DNA from: Devosia aquimaris
GTDB lineage: Bacteria > Pseudomonadota > Alphaproteobacteria > Rhizobiales > Devosiaceae
Assembly (NCBI RefSeq): GCF_020169335.1
Contig: NZ_JAIEZN010000002.1
Coordinates: 496,001 to 560,000, forward strand
Length of the DNA stretch: 64,000 nucleotides
Direction of reading: 5' to 3'
Shown here: positions 1 to 9,223 of the stretch, one piece after another
Numbering within the stretch: the first letter of the stretch is position 1
How the letters are laid out: each line of letters starts with the position of its first letter
Made by a program: the position numbers and the translations under genes
The notes under the pieces: model-generated
Databases searched by the model: none
Told to the model about the DNA's origin: nothing
What the model saw: the letters and a program-made list of their open reading frames with translations, nothing else

Positions 1-430
1 CGCCATTTCCGGCGTGACCGGCGTGTTCCTGGGCTCCGACTTCATCTCGGTGACCAAGGACGACACCAACTGGGCCCATATCAAGCCGGCCATCCTGGGC
101 GTGATCATGGATCACTTCCTCTCCGGCAAGCCGGTGATCGCCGAAGGCGGCCCGGCCATTGCCAATCTCGACGAGGTCGATGAGTTCTTCGACGACGACG
201 ACAGCGAGACCGTCGAAGTGATCAAGGAGCTGCTGGCCACCCGCGTGCGTCCGGCCGTGGCCATGGACGGCGGCGACATCACCTTCAAGGGCTTCAAGGA
301 AGGCACCGTGTTCCTGCACATGCAGGGCGCCTGCTCGGGCTGTCCCTCCTCCACCGCCACGCTCAAGAGCGGCATCGAGAACCTGCTCCGCCACTTCGTG
401 CCGGGCGTGGAATCGGTGCAGCAGGTCTGA
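1..430 (+). CDS. Nfu/NifU-family Fe-S cluster carrier, 5' end missing
   Basis: This is an iron-sulfur scaffold/carrier that hands 4Fe-4S clusters to apo-enzymes in the cytosol. The frame is open from base 2, so the true start lies before the window; the GTG at 14 is internal. The first visible residues (GVFLGSDFISVTK) belong to the Nfu N-terminal domain. The NifU C-terminal domain fills roughly the last 75 residues and contains the paired cysteines in GACSGCPSS that bind a cluster at a dimer interface. Full-length alphaproteobacterial members are about 185-190 residues, so some 45 residues are off the edge (family knowledge). The gene ends at a strong hairpin shared with the convergent transpeptidase gene. 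Confidence 0.9.
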   Translation, partial: AISGVTGVFLGSDFISVTKDDTNWAHIKPAILGVIMDHFLSGKPVIAEGGPAIANLDEVDEFFDDDDSETVEVIKELLATRVRPAVAMDGGDITFKGFKEGTVFLHMQGACSGCPSSTATLKSGIENLLRHFVPGVESVQQV

Positions 431-475
431 TCGACCCGCCAGCGGCTGCGGGCTCCGCCCCCGCCAGACAGATAT

Positions 476-511
476 GCAAAAGGCCCGGTGAGTGATCACC
501 GGGCCTTTTGC
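476..511 (+). terminator. Strong bidirectional intrinsic terminator
   Basis: A 16-bp perfect stem (arms 476-491 and 496-511) with loop GTGA, built as GCAAAAGGCCCGGTGA and its complement. The T-rich flank lies inside the stem, so it can end the Nfu gene on the forward strand and the convergent transpeptidase gene on the reverse strand. Confidence 0.9.
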
Positions 512-531
512 TTGTCATATTCGTCTTGGGG

Positions 532-621
532 GCCGGGCCAGTGTCGCGACAGCAGTGAACTTCGCTTCGGTGACTACGGATTCCGAAGCAAGGCGCCCCG
601 CTGTCGCGGCATTGGCCCGGC
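532..621. repeat. Long inverted repeat with nested hairpin
   Basis: Two 22-base arms, 532-553 and 600-621, are complementary except at two positions. On the forward strand both exceptions are G-U wobbles (541/612 and 544/609), so a forward RNA would pair along the full 22 bases. Inside lies a second stem, GCTTCGG at 564-570 with CCGAAGC at 583-589. The element fills the gap between the terminator and the stop codon of the transpeptidase gene. It resembles REP-like intergenic palindromes; I cannot tell whether other copies exist outside the window. Confidence 0.8.
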
Positions 622-629
622 GGACGTGA

Positions 630-1280
630 TCAGGCGTTGATCACGACCACGCGCGTCCCGGTGGGCACGCGGCCATAGAGGTCGATAATATCCTGGTTCA
701 TCAGGCGGATGCAGCCCGAGGAGACATTGGTGCCGATGGTATAGGGTTCGGTGGTGCCATGCAGGCGGAACAGCGTGTCGCGGCCATCCTTGTAGAGATA
801 GAGCGCGCGCGGCCCCAGCGGATTGGTCGGGCCGCCTTCCATGCCGCCGGCATAGGGGCCATAGCGCTCGGGTTCGCGCTTGATCATGGACTGGGTCGGC
901 GTCCAGCGCGGCCATTCGGCCTTGCGGCCAATGGTGGCGGTGCCGCGGAAGACCAGGGCCTCGCTCTTGCCCACGCCCACGCCATAGCGCAGCGCACGAC
1001 CGCCTTCCATCACCAGATAGAGGAAGTGGTTGGGTGTATCGACCACCAGCGTGCCCGGCCGCTCGGAGGTGACATAGGGCACTTCCTGACGCCAGAACTG
1101 GGGATCGACGCGGCGCAGGTCCATGGCCTGCACGACGAACTTCTCATTGGTCATCGTGCCGTACATCGCCTGGTAATAGGGGTCGATGCGCGGTTCGGTG
1201 GTCACCGGAGTACGGGTGCTGGAGCAGGCTGCGAGTGTGACGGCCGGCAGGCCGATCATGAACATGCGACGAGAAAGCAA
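630..1280 (-). CDS. L,D-transpeptidase (YkuD domain) lipoprotein
   Basis: Predicted periplasmic L,D-transpeptidase that makes 3-3 peptidoglycan cross-links or attaches proteins to peptidoglycan. The 216-residue protein opens with a signal peptide ending in the lipobox LAAC (lipidated Cys19). The YkuD catalytic motif is intact near the C-terminus: His174 in RLHGTTEPY and Cys190 in SSGCIR. The catalytic domain spans about residues 75-215. It follows pnp on the same strand but behind a terminator, so it probably has its own promoter. A CRP-like palindrome lies about 150 bases upstream. Which of the two cross-linking reactions it performs cannot be told from sequence. Confidence 0.92.
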   Translation of the reverse strand: MLSRRMFMIGLPAVTLAACSSTRTPVTTEPRIDPYYQAMYGTMTNEKFVVQAMDLRRVDPQFWRQEVPYVTSERPGTLVVDTPNHFLYLVMEGGRALRYGVGVGKSEALVFRGTATIGRKAEWPRWTPTQSMIKREPERYGPYAGGMEGGPTNPLGPRALYLYKDGRDTLFRLHGTTEPYTIGTNVSSGCIRLMNQDIIDLYGRVPTGTRVVVINA

Positions 1281-1426
1281 GGTAAAACCTTATTGCGGAG
1301 TTCGAGCGTTGCGGACGATACTTGATCTGTTCACTAGGGGTTGCCGGGAAGCTCGACTAGTGCAGGAAAGCCTCAATACGAAGCTGGCGTGTGCCCGGAC
1401 CGGTCTCTCTCGAAGATGTGATTGCA

Positions 1427-1442
1427 ATCACGCCGCCAGCCC
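1427..1442. promoter_or_regulatory. CRP/FNR-like palindrome upstream of the transpeptidase gene
   Basis: The sequence TGTGATTGCAATCACG fits the CRP family half-site pair TGTGA-N6-TCAC; its core GTGATTGCAATCAC (1428-1441) is a perfect 14-bp palindrome. It sits between the pnp terminator and the transpeptidase gene, about 150 bases before that start codon. The regulator is inferred from the motif only. Confidence 0.45.
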
Positions 1443-1455
1443 AGGCCACGACAGC

Positions 1456-1482
1456 AAAAAGGCCCGGATTGCTCCGGGCCTT
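1456..1482 (-). terminator. Intrinsic terminator of pnp
   Basis: On the reverse strand an 8-bp GC stem (GGCCCGGA with TCCGGGCC, plus-strand positions 1461-1468 and 1473-1480) with a 4-base loop is followed by five T residues. It lies about 25 bases past the pnp stop codon. Confidence 0.9.
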
Positions 1483-1505
1483 GATGTGTGAGGAAAGCGC
1501 CCCGA

Positions 1506-3638
1506 TTACTCGGCGGCTTCTTCCTTGAGTTCCTTGCCGGTGGCCTGATCGACCACCTTCATGGACAGGCGCACCTTGCCGCGCTCGTCAAAGCCGAGCA
1601 GCTTGACCCAGACCTTGTCGCCTTCCTTGACCACATCGGTGGTCTTGGCGACGCGCTGTTCGGCCAGCTGGCTGATGTGCACCAGGCCGTCCTTGGCGCC
1701 GAAGAAGTTCACGAACGCGCCGAAATCGGCGGTCTTGACCACGGTGCCCTGGTAGATGGCGCCCACTTCGGCTTCGTCGGTGATCGACTTGATCCACTTG
1801 ATGGCCGCTTCGATCTGGCTGCCGTCGCTGGAGGCGATCTTGATGGTACCGTCGTCCTCGATGTTGATCTTGGCGCCGGTCTTTTCCACGATCTCGCGGA
1901 TCACCTTGCCACCGGTGCCGATCACTTCACGGATCTTGTCGGTCGGGATCTTCATGGTCTCGATGCGCGGTGCGAACTCGCCCACTTCCGAACGGGACGC
2001 GGTGATGGCCTTGGCCATTTCGCCCAGGATGTGGATACGGCCGCCCTTGGCCTGCTCGAGGGCGATCTTCATGATCTCCTCGGTGATGCCGGCGATCTTG
2101 ATGTCCATCTGCAGGCTCGTGACGCCCGCTTCGGTACCGGCCACCTTGAAGTCCATGTCGCCCAGGTGATCTTCGTCACCCAGGATGTCGGACAGCACGG
2201 CGAACTTCTCGCCTTCCAGGATCAGGCCCATGGCAATGCCGGCCACCGGACGCGCCAGCGGCACGCCGGCATCCATCAGGGCCAGCGAGGTGCCGCACAC
2301 GGTTGCCATCGAGGACGAGCCATTGGACTCGGTGATCTCGGACACCACGCGAATGGTGTAGGGGAATTCCTCGATCGAGGGACGGATCGGGTTGATCGCG
2401 CGCCAGGCCAGCTTGCCATGGCCGATTTCGCGACGGCCCGGGGAACCCATGCGGCCAGCTTCACCCACCGAGTAGGGAGGGAAGTTGTAGTGCAGCAGGA
2501 AGTTCTGCTTGTAGGTGCCTTCCAGGCTATCGATGTACTGCTCGTCATCGCCCGTGCCCAGCGTGGCCACGACCAGCGCCTGGGTTTCGCCACGGGTGAA
2601 GATGGCCGAACCATGGGTGCGCGGCAGCACGCCCACTTCCGACACGATCGGACGCACGGTCTTGAGATCGCGGCCGTCGATGCGCAGGCCGGTGTCGAGC
2701 ACGTTCCAGCGCACGATCTTGGCCTGGAGGTTGTGCACCACCTCGCCCAGATCTTCCTTGGAGAATTCGCCGGCCTCGACGCGGGCGGCAAAAGCCTCCT
2801 TCACCTTGGCATTGGCGGCATCCACGGCAGCATAGCGCTGCTGCTTGTCGGTGATCTTGTAGGCAGCGCGCAGGTCAGCCTCGGCAACAGCCAGGACTTC
2901 CTTTTCCAGCGCCGAGTAATCGGGCGGGGTAAAGTCGCGCGGTTCCTTGGCAGCGAGCTCGGCCAGCTTGATGATGGCCTGGATCACCTTGCGGCTCTCG
3001 GCATGGCCGAACATCACGGCACCCAGCATCACTTCTTCGCTGAGTTCCTTGGCTTCGGACTCAACCATCAGCACGGCGTCGTCGGTGCCGGCCATGACCA
3101 GGTCGAGCTTGGATTCGCTGCGACGATCAACGGGCAGGTTCAGCACATACTGGCCATCGACATAGCCGACGCGGGCAGCGCCGATCGGGCCCATGAAGGG
3201 CACGCCCGAAATGGTCAGGGCAGCCGAGGCGGCAACCATGGCCAGCACGTCGGGATTGTTTTCCATGTCGTGCTGCAGAACGGTGACGACCACCTGGGTC
3301 TCGTTCTTGTAGCCTTCGGGGAACAGCGGGCGGATCGGACGGTCGATCAGGCGCGAGACCAGGGTCTCGTTCTCGGTCGGACGGCCTTCGCGCTTGAAAT
3401 AGCCACCCGGGATCTTGCCGGCGGCAAAGTATTTTTCCTGGTAGTTCACGGTCAGCGGGAAGAAGTCCTGGCCCGGCTTGGCGGACTTGGCGCTGACAAC
3501 GGTGGCCAGCAGCACGGTTTCGCCCAGGGTGGCGAGCACGGCGCCGTCGGCCTGGCGGGCAATCTTGCCGGTCTCAAGGGTCAGCGGCTGGCCGCCCCAG
3601 TTGAGCTCGACCTTGTGGTGATCAAAATTGATCGTCAT
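1506..3638 (-). CDS. pnp: Polynucleotide phosphorylase
   Basis: A 3'-5' exoribonuclease that phosphorolyses RNA and is the trimeric core of the RNA degradosome. The 710 residues match the family length. Domain order is RNase PH 1 (about 10-140, opening with [20 protein letters not shown]), an all-alpha linker, RNase PH 2 (about 310-535, with the active-site region TGTDAG-equivalent in [16 protein letters not shown]), a KH domain (about 550-615, GxxG loop in IGTGGK) and an S1 domain (about 620-690, [15 protein letters not shown]). The ATG at 3638 is preceded by GGAAAG. It lies downstream of rpsO on the same strand, the classical rpsO-pnp order, with a 369-base gap that could hold the processing site used in PNPase autoregulation. 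Confidence 0.98.
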   Translation of the reverse strand: MTINFDHHKVELNWGGQPLTLETGKIARQADGAVLATLGETVLLATVVSAKSAKPGQDFFPLTVNYQEKYFAAGKIPGGYFKREGRPTENETLVSRLIDRPIRPLFPEGYKNETQVVVTVLQHDMENNPDVLAMVAASAALTISGVPFMGPIGAARVGYVDGQYVLNLPVDRRSESKLDLVMAGTDDAVLMVESEAKELSEEVMLGAVMFGHAESRKVIQAIIKLAELAAKEPRDFTPPDYSALEKEVLAVAEADLRAAYKITDKQQRYAAVDAANAKVKEAFAARVEAGEFSKEDLGEVVHNLQAKIVRWNVLDTGLRIDGRDLKTVRPIVSEVGVLPRTHGSAIFTRGETQALVVATLGTGDDEQYIDSLEGTYKQNFLLHYNFPPYSVGEAGRMGSPGRREIGHGKLAWRAINPIRPSIEEFPYTIRVVSEITESNGSSSMATVCGTSLALMDAGVPLARPVAGIAMGLILEGEKFAVLSDILGDEDHLGDMDFKVAGTEAGVTSLQMDIKIAGITEEIMKIALEQAKGGRIHILGEMAKAITASRSEVGEFAPRIETMKIPTDKIREVIGTGGKVIREIVEKTGAKINIEDDGTIKIASSDGSQIEAAIKWIKSITDEAEVGAIYQGTVVKTADFGAFVNFFGAKDGLVHISQLAEQRVAKTTDVVKEGDKVWVKLLGFDERGKVRLSMKVVDQATGKELKEEAAE

Positions 3639-4007
3639 TGCTATCGTCTTTCCATTCTGCCGGCTGAGCGGTAACGCGGGAGGCGTAGGTCATCCCGCGA
3701 ACTCATCCGGTGCGCCCGCACCTGCGACCCCACCCCATGTGTGGCCCAGGCTCAAAATCAGGCACTGTTGCGTCTGGCGAAGACGAAACATGGGCAAGAC
3801 AACAAGCAGCTCCCGGTCGAAAACGGGATGCCTCACGAGACCAAAACCAGGGACTGATTTTGCCAAGCGTGAGGCGAGGGAGCGGCCAATAATCCTGCCA
3901 TGCTCCGGCATGCGCCGGTCTACGCTAGTCGTTGCGCCGCCTGGGGCGGCAAAACGTTGGCGAGTGCGGAAGGCATCCCCCCGCACCCGCAATTCAGCTG
4001 GCGCGCC
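3639..4007 (-). other. rpsO-pnp intergenic region, probable pnp leader
   Basis: No convincing gene lies in these 369 bases. On the reverse strand a GC-rich hairpin (GCCGCC with GGCGGC, plus-strand 3936-3950) starts about 55 bases after the rpsO stop, without a T tract, so it is not a standard terminator. In enterobacteria this interval carries an RNase III-processed hairpin that mediates PNPase autocontrol (established for E. coli); whether that applies here is inference. Confidence 0.4.
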
Positions 4008-4277
4008 TTAGCGGCGCAGGCCGAGCTTTTCGATCAAGGTCTTGTAACGAGCCTCGTCGACCTTCTTGACGTAGTCGAGAAGGCTGCGGCGGGTCGAAAC
4101 CAGCTTGAGCAGGCCGCGGCGGGAATGGTTGTCCTTGGCGTGGCCCTTGAAGTGCTCGGTGAGGTTGGCAATGCGCTCGGACAGGATAGCCACCTGAACT
4201 TCCGGCGAGCCGGTGTCGTTGGCAGTGGTGGCGTATTCCTTGATCAGAGCGGTCTTGCGCTCGGCAGTGATCGACAT
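4008..4277 (-). CDS. rpsO: 30S ribosomal protein S15
   Basis: Primary 16S rRNA-binding protein of the small-subunit platform. The 89-residue length is exact for the family. Signature stretches are visible: [15 protein letters not shown] and the basic [17 protein letters not shown] helix that contacts 16S rRNA. The start chosen is the ATG at 4277, because it gives the canonical N-terminus MSITAERK and has AAGGGA eleven bases upstream; a longer frame reaches upstream but lacks homology. It precedes pnp on the same strand. In many alphaproteobacteria rpsO follows infB-rbfA-truB, but those last two genes are absent from this neighbourhood. Confidence 0.98.
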   Translation of the reverse strand: MSITAERKTALIKEYATTANDTGSPEVQVAILSERIANLTEHFKGHAKDNHSRRGLLKLVSTRRSLLDYVKKVDEARYKTLIEKLGLRR

Positions 4278-4554
4278 CGGATAGATCCCTTCAACAGTGA
4301 GGATTGCGGTCGCCCCGGCCGGGATGTCGTCCAGGAGGGGCCATGACTGCCGCGGCCCGATGGGCGCGCGACAGGCGTCCCTATAGTGCAAATGCCGCGC
4401 CAACGCCAGACCATATTGAGCCGCACTGCGGCCCACAGCCCCGGCCAGCGGGCCTGTCCCGCCGCAAGCCTCTTCGCCTTGCTGGCCTGAAAGGCGCTGC
4501 CAGACCGCTTTCAGCGGCTATGACGCTCACCGCAAAGTCTGGTAAAGAGCCGGC

Positions 4555-5958
4555 ATGACCGAGATGACCCCGACCCGCCCCAACACCAAGAAGCTGTTCA
4601 TCAAGACCTATGGGTGCCAGATGAACGTCTATGACAGCGACCGCATGACCGATGCGCTGGCGCCGCACGGCTATGAGACCACGCTCGACATGGCCCAGGC
4701 CGACCTGGTGCTGCTCAACACCTGCCATATCCGCGAAAAGGCATCTGAAAAGGTGTTTTCCGAGCTGGGCCGGCTCAAGGAACTGCAGACCGAGCGCCGC
4801 GCGCTGGGCGGCGACATGCTGATCGGCGTGGCCGGCTGCGTGGCCCAGGCCGAAGGCGAGGAGATCGCCCGCCGTGCGCCGGTGGTCGACATGGTGTTCG
4901 GACCCCAGGCCTATCACAAGCTGCCCGACATGCTGGCCCGCGCCGAAGGCCAGCGCCACATGCACCCGGCGCTCAAGAAAGCCATCATCGACACAGACTT
5001 CCCCGAGGAAGACAAGTTCGAGCACCTGCCAGCCGCCCGCAAGGAAGTGACCATCAAGCGGGGCCTGACCGCCTTTCTGACCGTGCAGGAAGGCTGCGAC
5101 AAATTCTGTAGCTTCTGCGTGGTGCCCTATACCCGCGGCGCCGAAGTCAGCCGCCCGGTGCACCAGGTGCTGGCCGAAGCGCGGGGCCTGGTCGACGCCG
5201 GCGTCAAGGAAATCACCCTGCTGGGTCAGAACGTCAACGCCTATCATGGCGACGACAAGGGCCGCGTGGTGGGCCTCGGTGAGCTGGCGTATCTGCTGGC
5301 TGAAATTCCCGGGCTCGAGCGCCTGCGCTACACCACCAGCCATCCCCGCGACATGGACGATGCCCTGATCGCAGCCCATCGCGACCTCGATATCCTGATG
5401 CCCTATCTGCACCTGCCGGTTCAGTCGGGCTCCGACAGCATTCTCAAAGCCATGAACCGGCGCCACACGGCAGCCGAATACCTGGCCGTGATCGAGCGCA
5501 TCAAGACCGCTCGACCCGACATGGCGCTCTCGGGCGATTTCATCGTCGGCTTCCCCGGCGAGACGGACCAGGATTTCGAGGACACGCTGAGCATCATCCG
5601 CGAGGTCGGTTATGCCTCGGCCTATTCCTTCAAATATTCCACCCGCCCCGGCACGCCGGGCGCAGGCCTCTCCGATCAGATCGCCGAAGAGGTCAAGACC
5701 GAGCGGCTCTATCGGCTGCAGGAACTGGTCAATGCCCAGACCACGGCCTTCCATCTCAGCTGCGTTGGCAAGACCCTGCCCGTGCTGATCGAACGCCCCG
5801 GCCGCATGCCCGGCCAGGTCGGCGGCCGCTCGCCCTATCTGCAGGCCGTGCATCTGGAAGGCTCGACCGACCTGATCGGCGCGATCCATCCGGTGGAGAT
5901 CATCGGCACCAGCACCAACTCGCTGGTCGGCCGGCTCAAGCAGGCGGTGGCGGCTTAG
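4555..5958 (+). CDS. miaB: tRNA-2-methylthio-N6-dimethylallyladenosine synthase
   Basis: Radical-SAM methylthiotransferase that converts i6A37 to ms2i6A37 in tRNAs reading UNN codons. At 467 residues it has normal length. The N-terminal UPF0004 domain carries the three auxiliary-cluster cysteines ([25 protein letters not shown]); the radical-SAM core has CDKFCSFC near residue 180; a TRAM domain closes the C-terminus from about 385. An in-frame ATG at 4564 is an alternative start. It is followed after seven bases by a GNAT gene. In related genomes miaB directly leads phoH-ybeY-corC; here a GNAT and an ArsR/AHSA1 pair intervene. Confidence 0.97.
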   Translation: MTEMTPTRPNTKKLFIKTYGCQMNVYDSDRMTDALAPHGYETTLDMAQADLVLLNTCHIREKASEKVFSELGRLKELQTERRALGGDMLIGVAGCVAQAEGEEIARRAPVVDMVFGPQAYHKLPDMLARAEGQRHMHPALKKAIIDTDFPEEDKFEHLPAARKEVTIKRGLTAFLTVQEGCDKFCSFCVVPYTRGAEVSRPVHQVLAEARGLVDAGVKEITLLGQNVNAYHGDDKGRVVGLGELAYLLAEIPGLERLRYTTSHPRDMDDALIAAHRDLDILMPYLHLPVQSGSDSILKAMNRRHTAAEYLAVIERIKTARPDMALSGDFIVGFPGETDQDFEDTLSIIREVGYASAYSFKYSTRPGTPGAGLSDQIAEEVKTERLYRLQELVNAQTTAFHLSCVGKTLPVLIERPGRMPGQVGGRSPYLQAVHLEGSTDLIGAIHPVEIIGTSTNSLVGRLKQAVAA

Positions 5959-5965
5959 TGGCGCC

Positions 5966-6463
5966 ATGAGCAAGGGCGGCTTGCTCCAGACAGCACTTCC
6001 CGGCCTGGACCTGCGGCCGCTGACGGCAAGCGATGCCCCCGCCCTGCACCGCCTCGTCGCGGAAAACGCCACGCACCTGACCGCCCATGGCGACTATGCC
6101 GACCTCTTGGCCGCCACCCAACAAGCCATGGAACTGGCGCTGTCGGAGGCTTCCAATCGCCATCTGCGATTTGGTCTTGTGGTCAATGACCAGCTGGTGG
6201 GGCGTCTCGATCTCGTTCCGGTCGAGCCACCGCGCTATGGCATCGGCTATTGGCTCGCCAGCGCCGCGACCGGCAAAGGCTATGCCACGGCGGCCATCAC
6301 CGCGGCCTGCGCCTATGCCAGGGATGATCTGGGCGCGTCTGACATTTTTGCCGGCGTGACCCATGGCAACCACAAGAGTGCTGCCGCGCTGGGCCGCGCG
6401 GGCTTTCGCAAGGTCGAGACTTTCGAGCGCTATGCGCGCTTTCACCTGTCCTTGCGGACATAG
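5966..6463 (+). CDS. GNAT-family N-acetyltransferase (RimJ/RimL type)
   Basis: A 165-residue acetyl-CoA-dependent acetyltransferase of the RimJ/RimL-like group. The fold is seen in LVGRLDLVPVEPPRYGIGYW (central strands), the acetyl-CoA loop ATGKGYATAA at about residue 95, and the closing segment NHKSAAALGRAGFRKVE. The substrate cannot be named. It begins seven bases after miaB ends and is likely co-transcribed. Its end is ten bases from the convergent AHSA1 gene. Confidence 0.85.
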   Translation: MSKGGLLQTALPGLDLRPLTASDAPALHRLVAENATHLTAHGDYADLLAATQQAMELALSEASNRHLRFGLVVNDQLVGRLDLVPVEPPRYGIGYWLASAATGKGYATAAITAACAYARDDLGASDIFAGVTHGNHKSAAALGRAGFRKVETFERYARFHLSLRT

Positions 6464-6472
6464 GCCCCAGCC

Positions 6473-6970
6473 TCAGCCCGCCAGTTCGACAAGGATCGCG
6501 TCGAGCTGGGTGAACTGTTCGGGCGCGGCGTCGAGGCCACCCAGGGAGGTTTCGAGGGCGGCCTTGCTGGGATAGACCTCGCTGAAGGTCAGATGCGTTC
6601 TGCCATCCTGTTCCACCAGGGTGACGGTGGAAATGGCGCCGTCCGGGCCTTCATCATTGCTCCAGACGATGCGGTGGGGCGGGACGACATCGAGATAGCG
6701 GCCGAAAAAGGCAAAGCTGCTGTCGCCCTCGCCGGCGAATTCGAGGCGATAGGTGCCGCCGGTGCGCACATCCATCTCGCAGGAACGCAGGGCAGCGCCC
6801 AGTGACTTGGGCACCCACCAGCGTTGGAACAGCGCCGGATTGCTCCAGGCCTCGAACACCAGCCGCGCCGGCGCATCAAACACGCGCGTCACCGCCATTT
6901 CGGTGTCGGACACGCGCCGCACCACCGTCTGGCCAAGGTCCTGGTTCATATCGACCTGCCTAGTGTCCAT
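6473..6970 (-). CDS. SRPBCC / AHSA1-domain protein
   Basis: A 165-residue START-like lipid- or ligand-binding fold protein of the AHSA1 (Aha1 C-terminal-like) group. Typical stretches are VTRVFDAPARLVFEAW, the conserved PALFQRWW near the first helix and the C-terminal helix after KAALETSLGGLDA. It overlaps the upstream ArsR gene by 11 bases, so the two are translationally coupled; ArsR-AHSA1 pairs are common and usually uncharacterised. The start chosen is ATG 6970 (GGGAG upstream); ATG 6952, with AGGCAGG upstream, is nearly as good. Confidence 0.87.
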   Translation of the reverse strand: MDTRQVDMNQDLGQTVVRRVSDTEMAVTRVFDAPARLVFEAWSNPALFQRWWVPKSLGAALRSCEMDVRTGGTYRLEFAGEGDSSFAFFGRYLDVVPPHRIVWSNDEGPDGAISTVTLVEQDGRTHLTFSEVYPSKAALETSLGGLDAAPEQFTQLDAILVELAG

Positions 6971-7313
6971 TGCTGTTCTCCCTGCGTTTGAGTTCGTCCA
7001 CGACTGCGTCCAACCGGTCAAAGCGCTGGTCCCAGAGCTGGCGATAACGCTCGATCCAGGCCGCTTCCTGTTCCAGCCGGCTGCTGCCCAGCCGGCAGGT
7101 GCGCACGCGCCCAACCTTGTGGGTGGTCACCAGCCCCGCCCGCTCCAGCACGCCCACATGCTTTTTCATGCCGGTGAGCGTCATCTGGAAGCGCGTTGCC
7201 AGATCGGTGATCGAGGCATCCGAGCGCGTGAGCTGTTCGAGCACGCCGCGGCGCGTGGCGTCCGAGAGGGCGGCAAAGGCGGTATCGAATTGTGTCTGCT
7301 GAAACTGAACCAT
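6960..7313 (-). CDS. ArsR-family winged-helix repressor
   Basis: A 117-residue helix-turn-helix regulator. The recognition region ITDLATRFQMTLTGMKKHVGVLERAGLV and the wing that follows are typical of ArsR proteins paired with AHSA1 genes. I see no metal-binding cysteine pair, so it is not an obvious metal sensor. The start at 7313 gives the standard N-terminus MVQFQQTQFD; the promoter's -10 hexamer lies only a few bases upstream, so the mRNA would be almost leaderless. It probably represses its own two-gene operon. Confidence 0.9.
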   Translation of the reverse strand: MVQFQQTQFDTAFAALSDATRRGVLEQLTRSDASITDLATRFQMTLTGMKKHVGVLERAGLVTTHKVGRVRTCRLGSSRLEQEAAWIERYRQLWDQRFDRLDAVVDELKRRENSNGH

Positions 7314-7320
7314 GTAGTTC

Positions 7321-7348
7321 AGTATAGTGCCTGTCCCGTGAGGAGCAA
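7321..7348 (-). promoter_or_regulatory. Sigma-70-type promoter of the ArsR-AHSA1 operon
   Basis: On the reverse strand TTGCTC (plus 7343-7348), a 16-base spacer, then TATACT (plus 7321-7326). The -10 ends only eight bases before the ATG at 7313, implying a very short or absent 5' leader. Confidence 0.6.
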
Positions 7349-7493
7349 GCCCAAAAGAGGGCCGTGGCTCGCCCTTGCCGTTCATCGGCCTTGTCACAAT
7401 ATTGCTACAGACACGGGCGCCAAATCATCCTAGCCTCGTCAATGTAGTCGCGGCGCAAGCCCGCAGCCGCGCTGAGCGTGGAGCCACACCAGT

Positions 7494-8537
7494 TTGAGCA
7501 GGCATTTGTCCCCGACCGCAGACAACGCACTCGCATCCCAACTCGAACTCGCTTTTGAAGACAACCGCCTGGCTGCCCAGCTGTATGGCGACTTCGACCA
7601 GAACCTGGCGCTGATCGAACAGCGTCTGAAGGTAACGGCCACCCCCCGCGGCAATCATGTTCTGCTCAAGGGCGCTGCCAGCGCCGTCGACCAGGCGCGT
7701 CGCGTGCTGGAATCGCTCTATGGCAGCCTCGAGGAAGGCCACAGCATCGATATCTCCGATGTCGATGGCGTGATCCGCATGATCCAGACCGAGGACAGCC
7801 AGCTCACGCTCCCCACGCTGGAGCGCAAGGGCAAGGTGCGCATGGCCCAGATCGCCACGCGCAAATCCACCATCGTCGCCCGCACCCCCTCGCAGGACGC
7901 CTATATGCGCGCCATGGACCGCAGCGAACTGGTGTTCGGCGTCGGCCCGGCCGGTACCGGCAAGACCTACCTGGCGGTGGCCCATGCAGCCAGCCTGCTC
8001 GAACGTGGCGATATCAACCGCATCATCCTCTCCCGCCCCGCCGTCGAAGCCGGCGAGCGCCTGGGCTTTCTGCCCGGCGACATGAAGGAAAAGGTCGATC
8101 CCTATCTGCGCCCGCTCTATGACGCGCTCTATGACATGATGAAACCTGAGACGGTGGAACGCTGCATCACCTCGGGCATCATCGAGGTGGCGCCGCTGGC
8201 CTTCATGCGCGGCCGCACCCTGGCCAATGCCGTGGTGATCCTGGACGAAGCCCAGAACACGACGTCGATGCAGATGAAGATGTTCCTGACCCGCCTGGGC
8301 GAGAACTCCAAGATGATCGTAACCGGCGACCCCACCCAGGTCGACCTGCCGCGCGGCGAGAAATCCGGCCTTGTCGAAGCCGTCAACCTGCTCGATGGCG
8401 TCGAGGGCGTGCATATCTCGCGCTTTGGCGACAAGGATGTGGTGCGCCACGCCCTTGTGGGCCGCATCGTGCGCGCCTACGAAGCCGACACCGCCAAGCG
8501 CCTAGCCGACAATGCCACCGACGGTGCCGCCCGCTGA
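7494..8537 (+). CDS. phoH: PhoH-family ATPase (YbeZ-like)
   Basis: A 347-residue P-loop ATPase of the PhoH/YbeZ group, which works with the endoribonuclease YbeY in ribosome quality control and RNA metabolism (family knowledge). An N-terminal KH-like region (about 20-100) precedes the ATPase domain with Walker A GPAGTGKTYL near residue 148, Walker B VVILDEAQN and sensor motif VTGDPTQVDLPRG. The start is a TTG at 7494, preceded by GTGGAG; no in-frame ATG fits the family N-terminus. ybeY follows 137 bases later on the same strand. Confidence 0.95.
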   Translation: MSRHLSPTADNALASQLELAFEDNRLAAQLYGDFDQNLALIEQRLKVTATPRGNHVLLKGAASAVDQARRVLESLYGSLEEGHSIDISDVDGVIRMIQTEDSQLTLPTLERKGKVRMAQIATRKSTIVARTPSQDAYMRAMDRSELVFGVGPAGTGKTYLAVAHAASLLERGDINRIILSRPAVEAGERLGFLPGDMKEKVDPYLRPLYDALYDMMKPETVERCITSGIIEVAPLAFMRGRTLANAVVILDEAQNTTSMQMKMFLTRLGENSKMIVTGDPTQVDLPRGEKSGLVEAVNLLDGVEGVHISRFGDKDVVRHALVGRIVRAYEADTAKRLADNATDGAAR

Positions 8538-8674
8538 GGGCATTGGCGCCTGACCACCGCAAGTGCACCGCGGCCTGACCTGAGATTTCGGGCCAGGCCG
8601 CAGCGCATATGCGGCGTGACACCGGGGATCGCCATGGCGTATGCCATGCCCCTGAGCTGAACAGATTGAGTGGC

Positions 8675-9151
8675 ATGCCCCCAACCCCACCCCTTGATAT
8701 CGCCGTCATCATCAATGACGAGGCCTGGCCCGACACCATGGAGCCGCTGGCCGAGCGCGCCGTGCTCGAGGCGCTCAAGCAGTCCAAGGCCAAGGTCAAG
8801 GGCGCGGCCGAGCTGGCCATCGTGCTCACCAACGATGCCGAGCAGCGCGAGCTCAACCAGCAATGGCGCGGCAAGGACAGCTCCACCAATGTGCTGAGCT
8901 TTCCCCAGATCGAGCCGTTTGAGCCAGTCATTGGCATTCTGGGCGACATCACCCTGGCCCGCGAGACCCTGATTGCCGAAGCTGCCGACCAGGGCACCAG
9001 CTTTGAGGATCACTTCACCCACCTTGTGGTGCATGGATTTCTGCACATTTTAGGCTATGATCACCTCACCGACGACGAGGCCCACATCATGGAAAGCCTT
9101 GAGACCCGGATTCTGGCCAGCCTGGGGATTGCCGATCCCTATGCAGATTGA
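8675..9151 (+). CDS. ybeY: rRNA maturation endoribonuclease YbeY
   Basis: Metal-dependent endoribonuclease involved in 16S rRNA 3'-end processing and 70S quality control. The zinc signature HGFLHILGYDH (H-x3-H-x5-H) is intact near residue 120, and the conserved KDSSTNVLSFP stretch precedes it. At 158 residues it is of normal size. The ATG at 8675 gives the expected N-terminus; a longer frame upstream has no homology. It sits between phoH and the CBS-domain gene as in most proteobacteria. Confidence 0.96.
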   Translation: MPPTPPLDIAVIINDEAWPDTMEPLAERAVLEALKQSKAKVKGAAELAIVLTNDAEQRELNQQWRGKDSSTNVLSFPQIEPFEPVIGILGDITLARETLIAEAADQGTSFEDHFTHLVVHGFLHILGYDHLTDDEAHIMESLETRILASLGIADPYAD

Positions 9152-9223
9152 GGCGGACCGATCCGCCTGCCGGCCCAGAGCAATTTTTAGGACAGTGAGC
9201 TGCTGTTGTGGCGGCGAGAAAAC

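Noticed and set aside
1488..3674. Very long open frame on the forward strand opposite pnp
   Set aside because: It mirrors the codon pattern of pnp, has His/Gly/Leu-rich shadow composition and no homology; pnp on the reverse strand is certain.
3690..3992. Possible 100-residue gene between rpsO and pnp
   Set aside because: No family features, no good ribosome-binding site, and it lies in the expected pnp leader.
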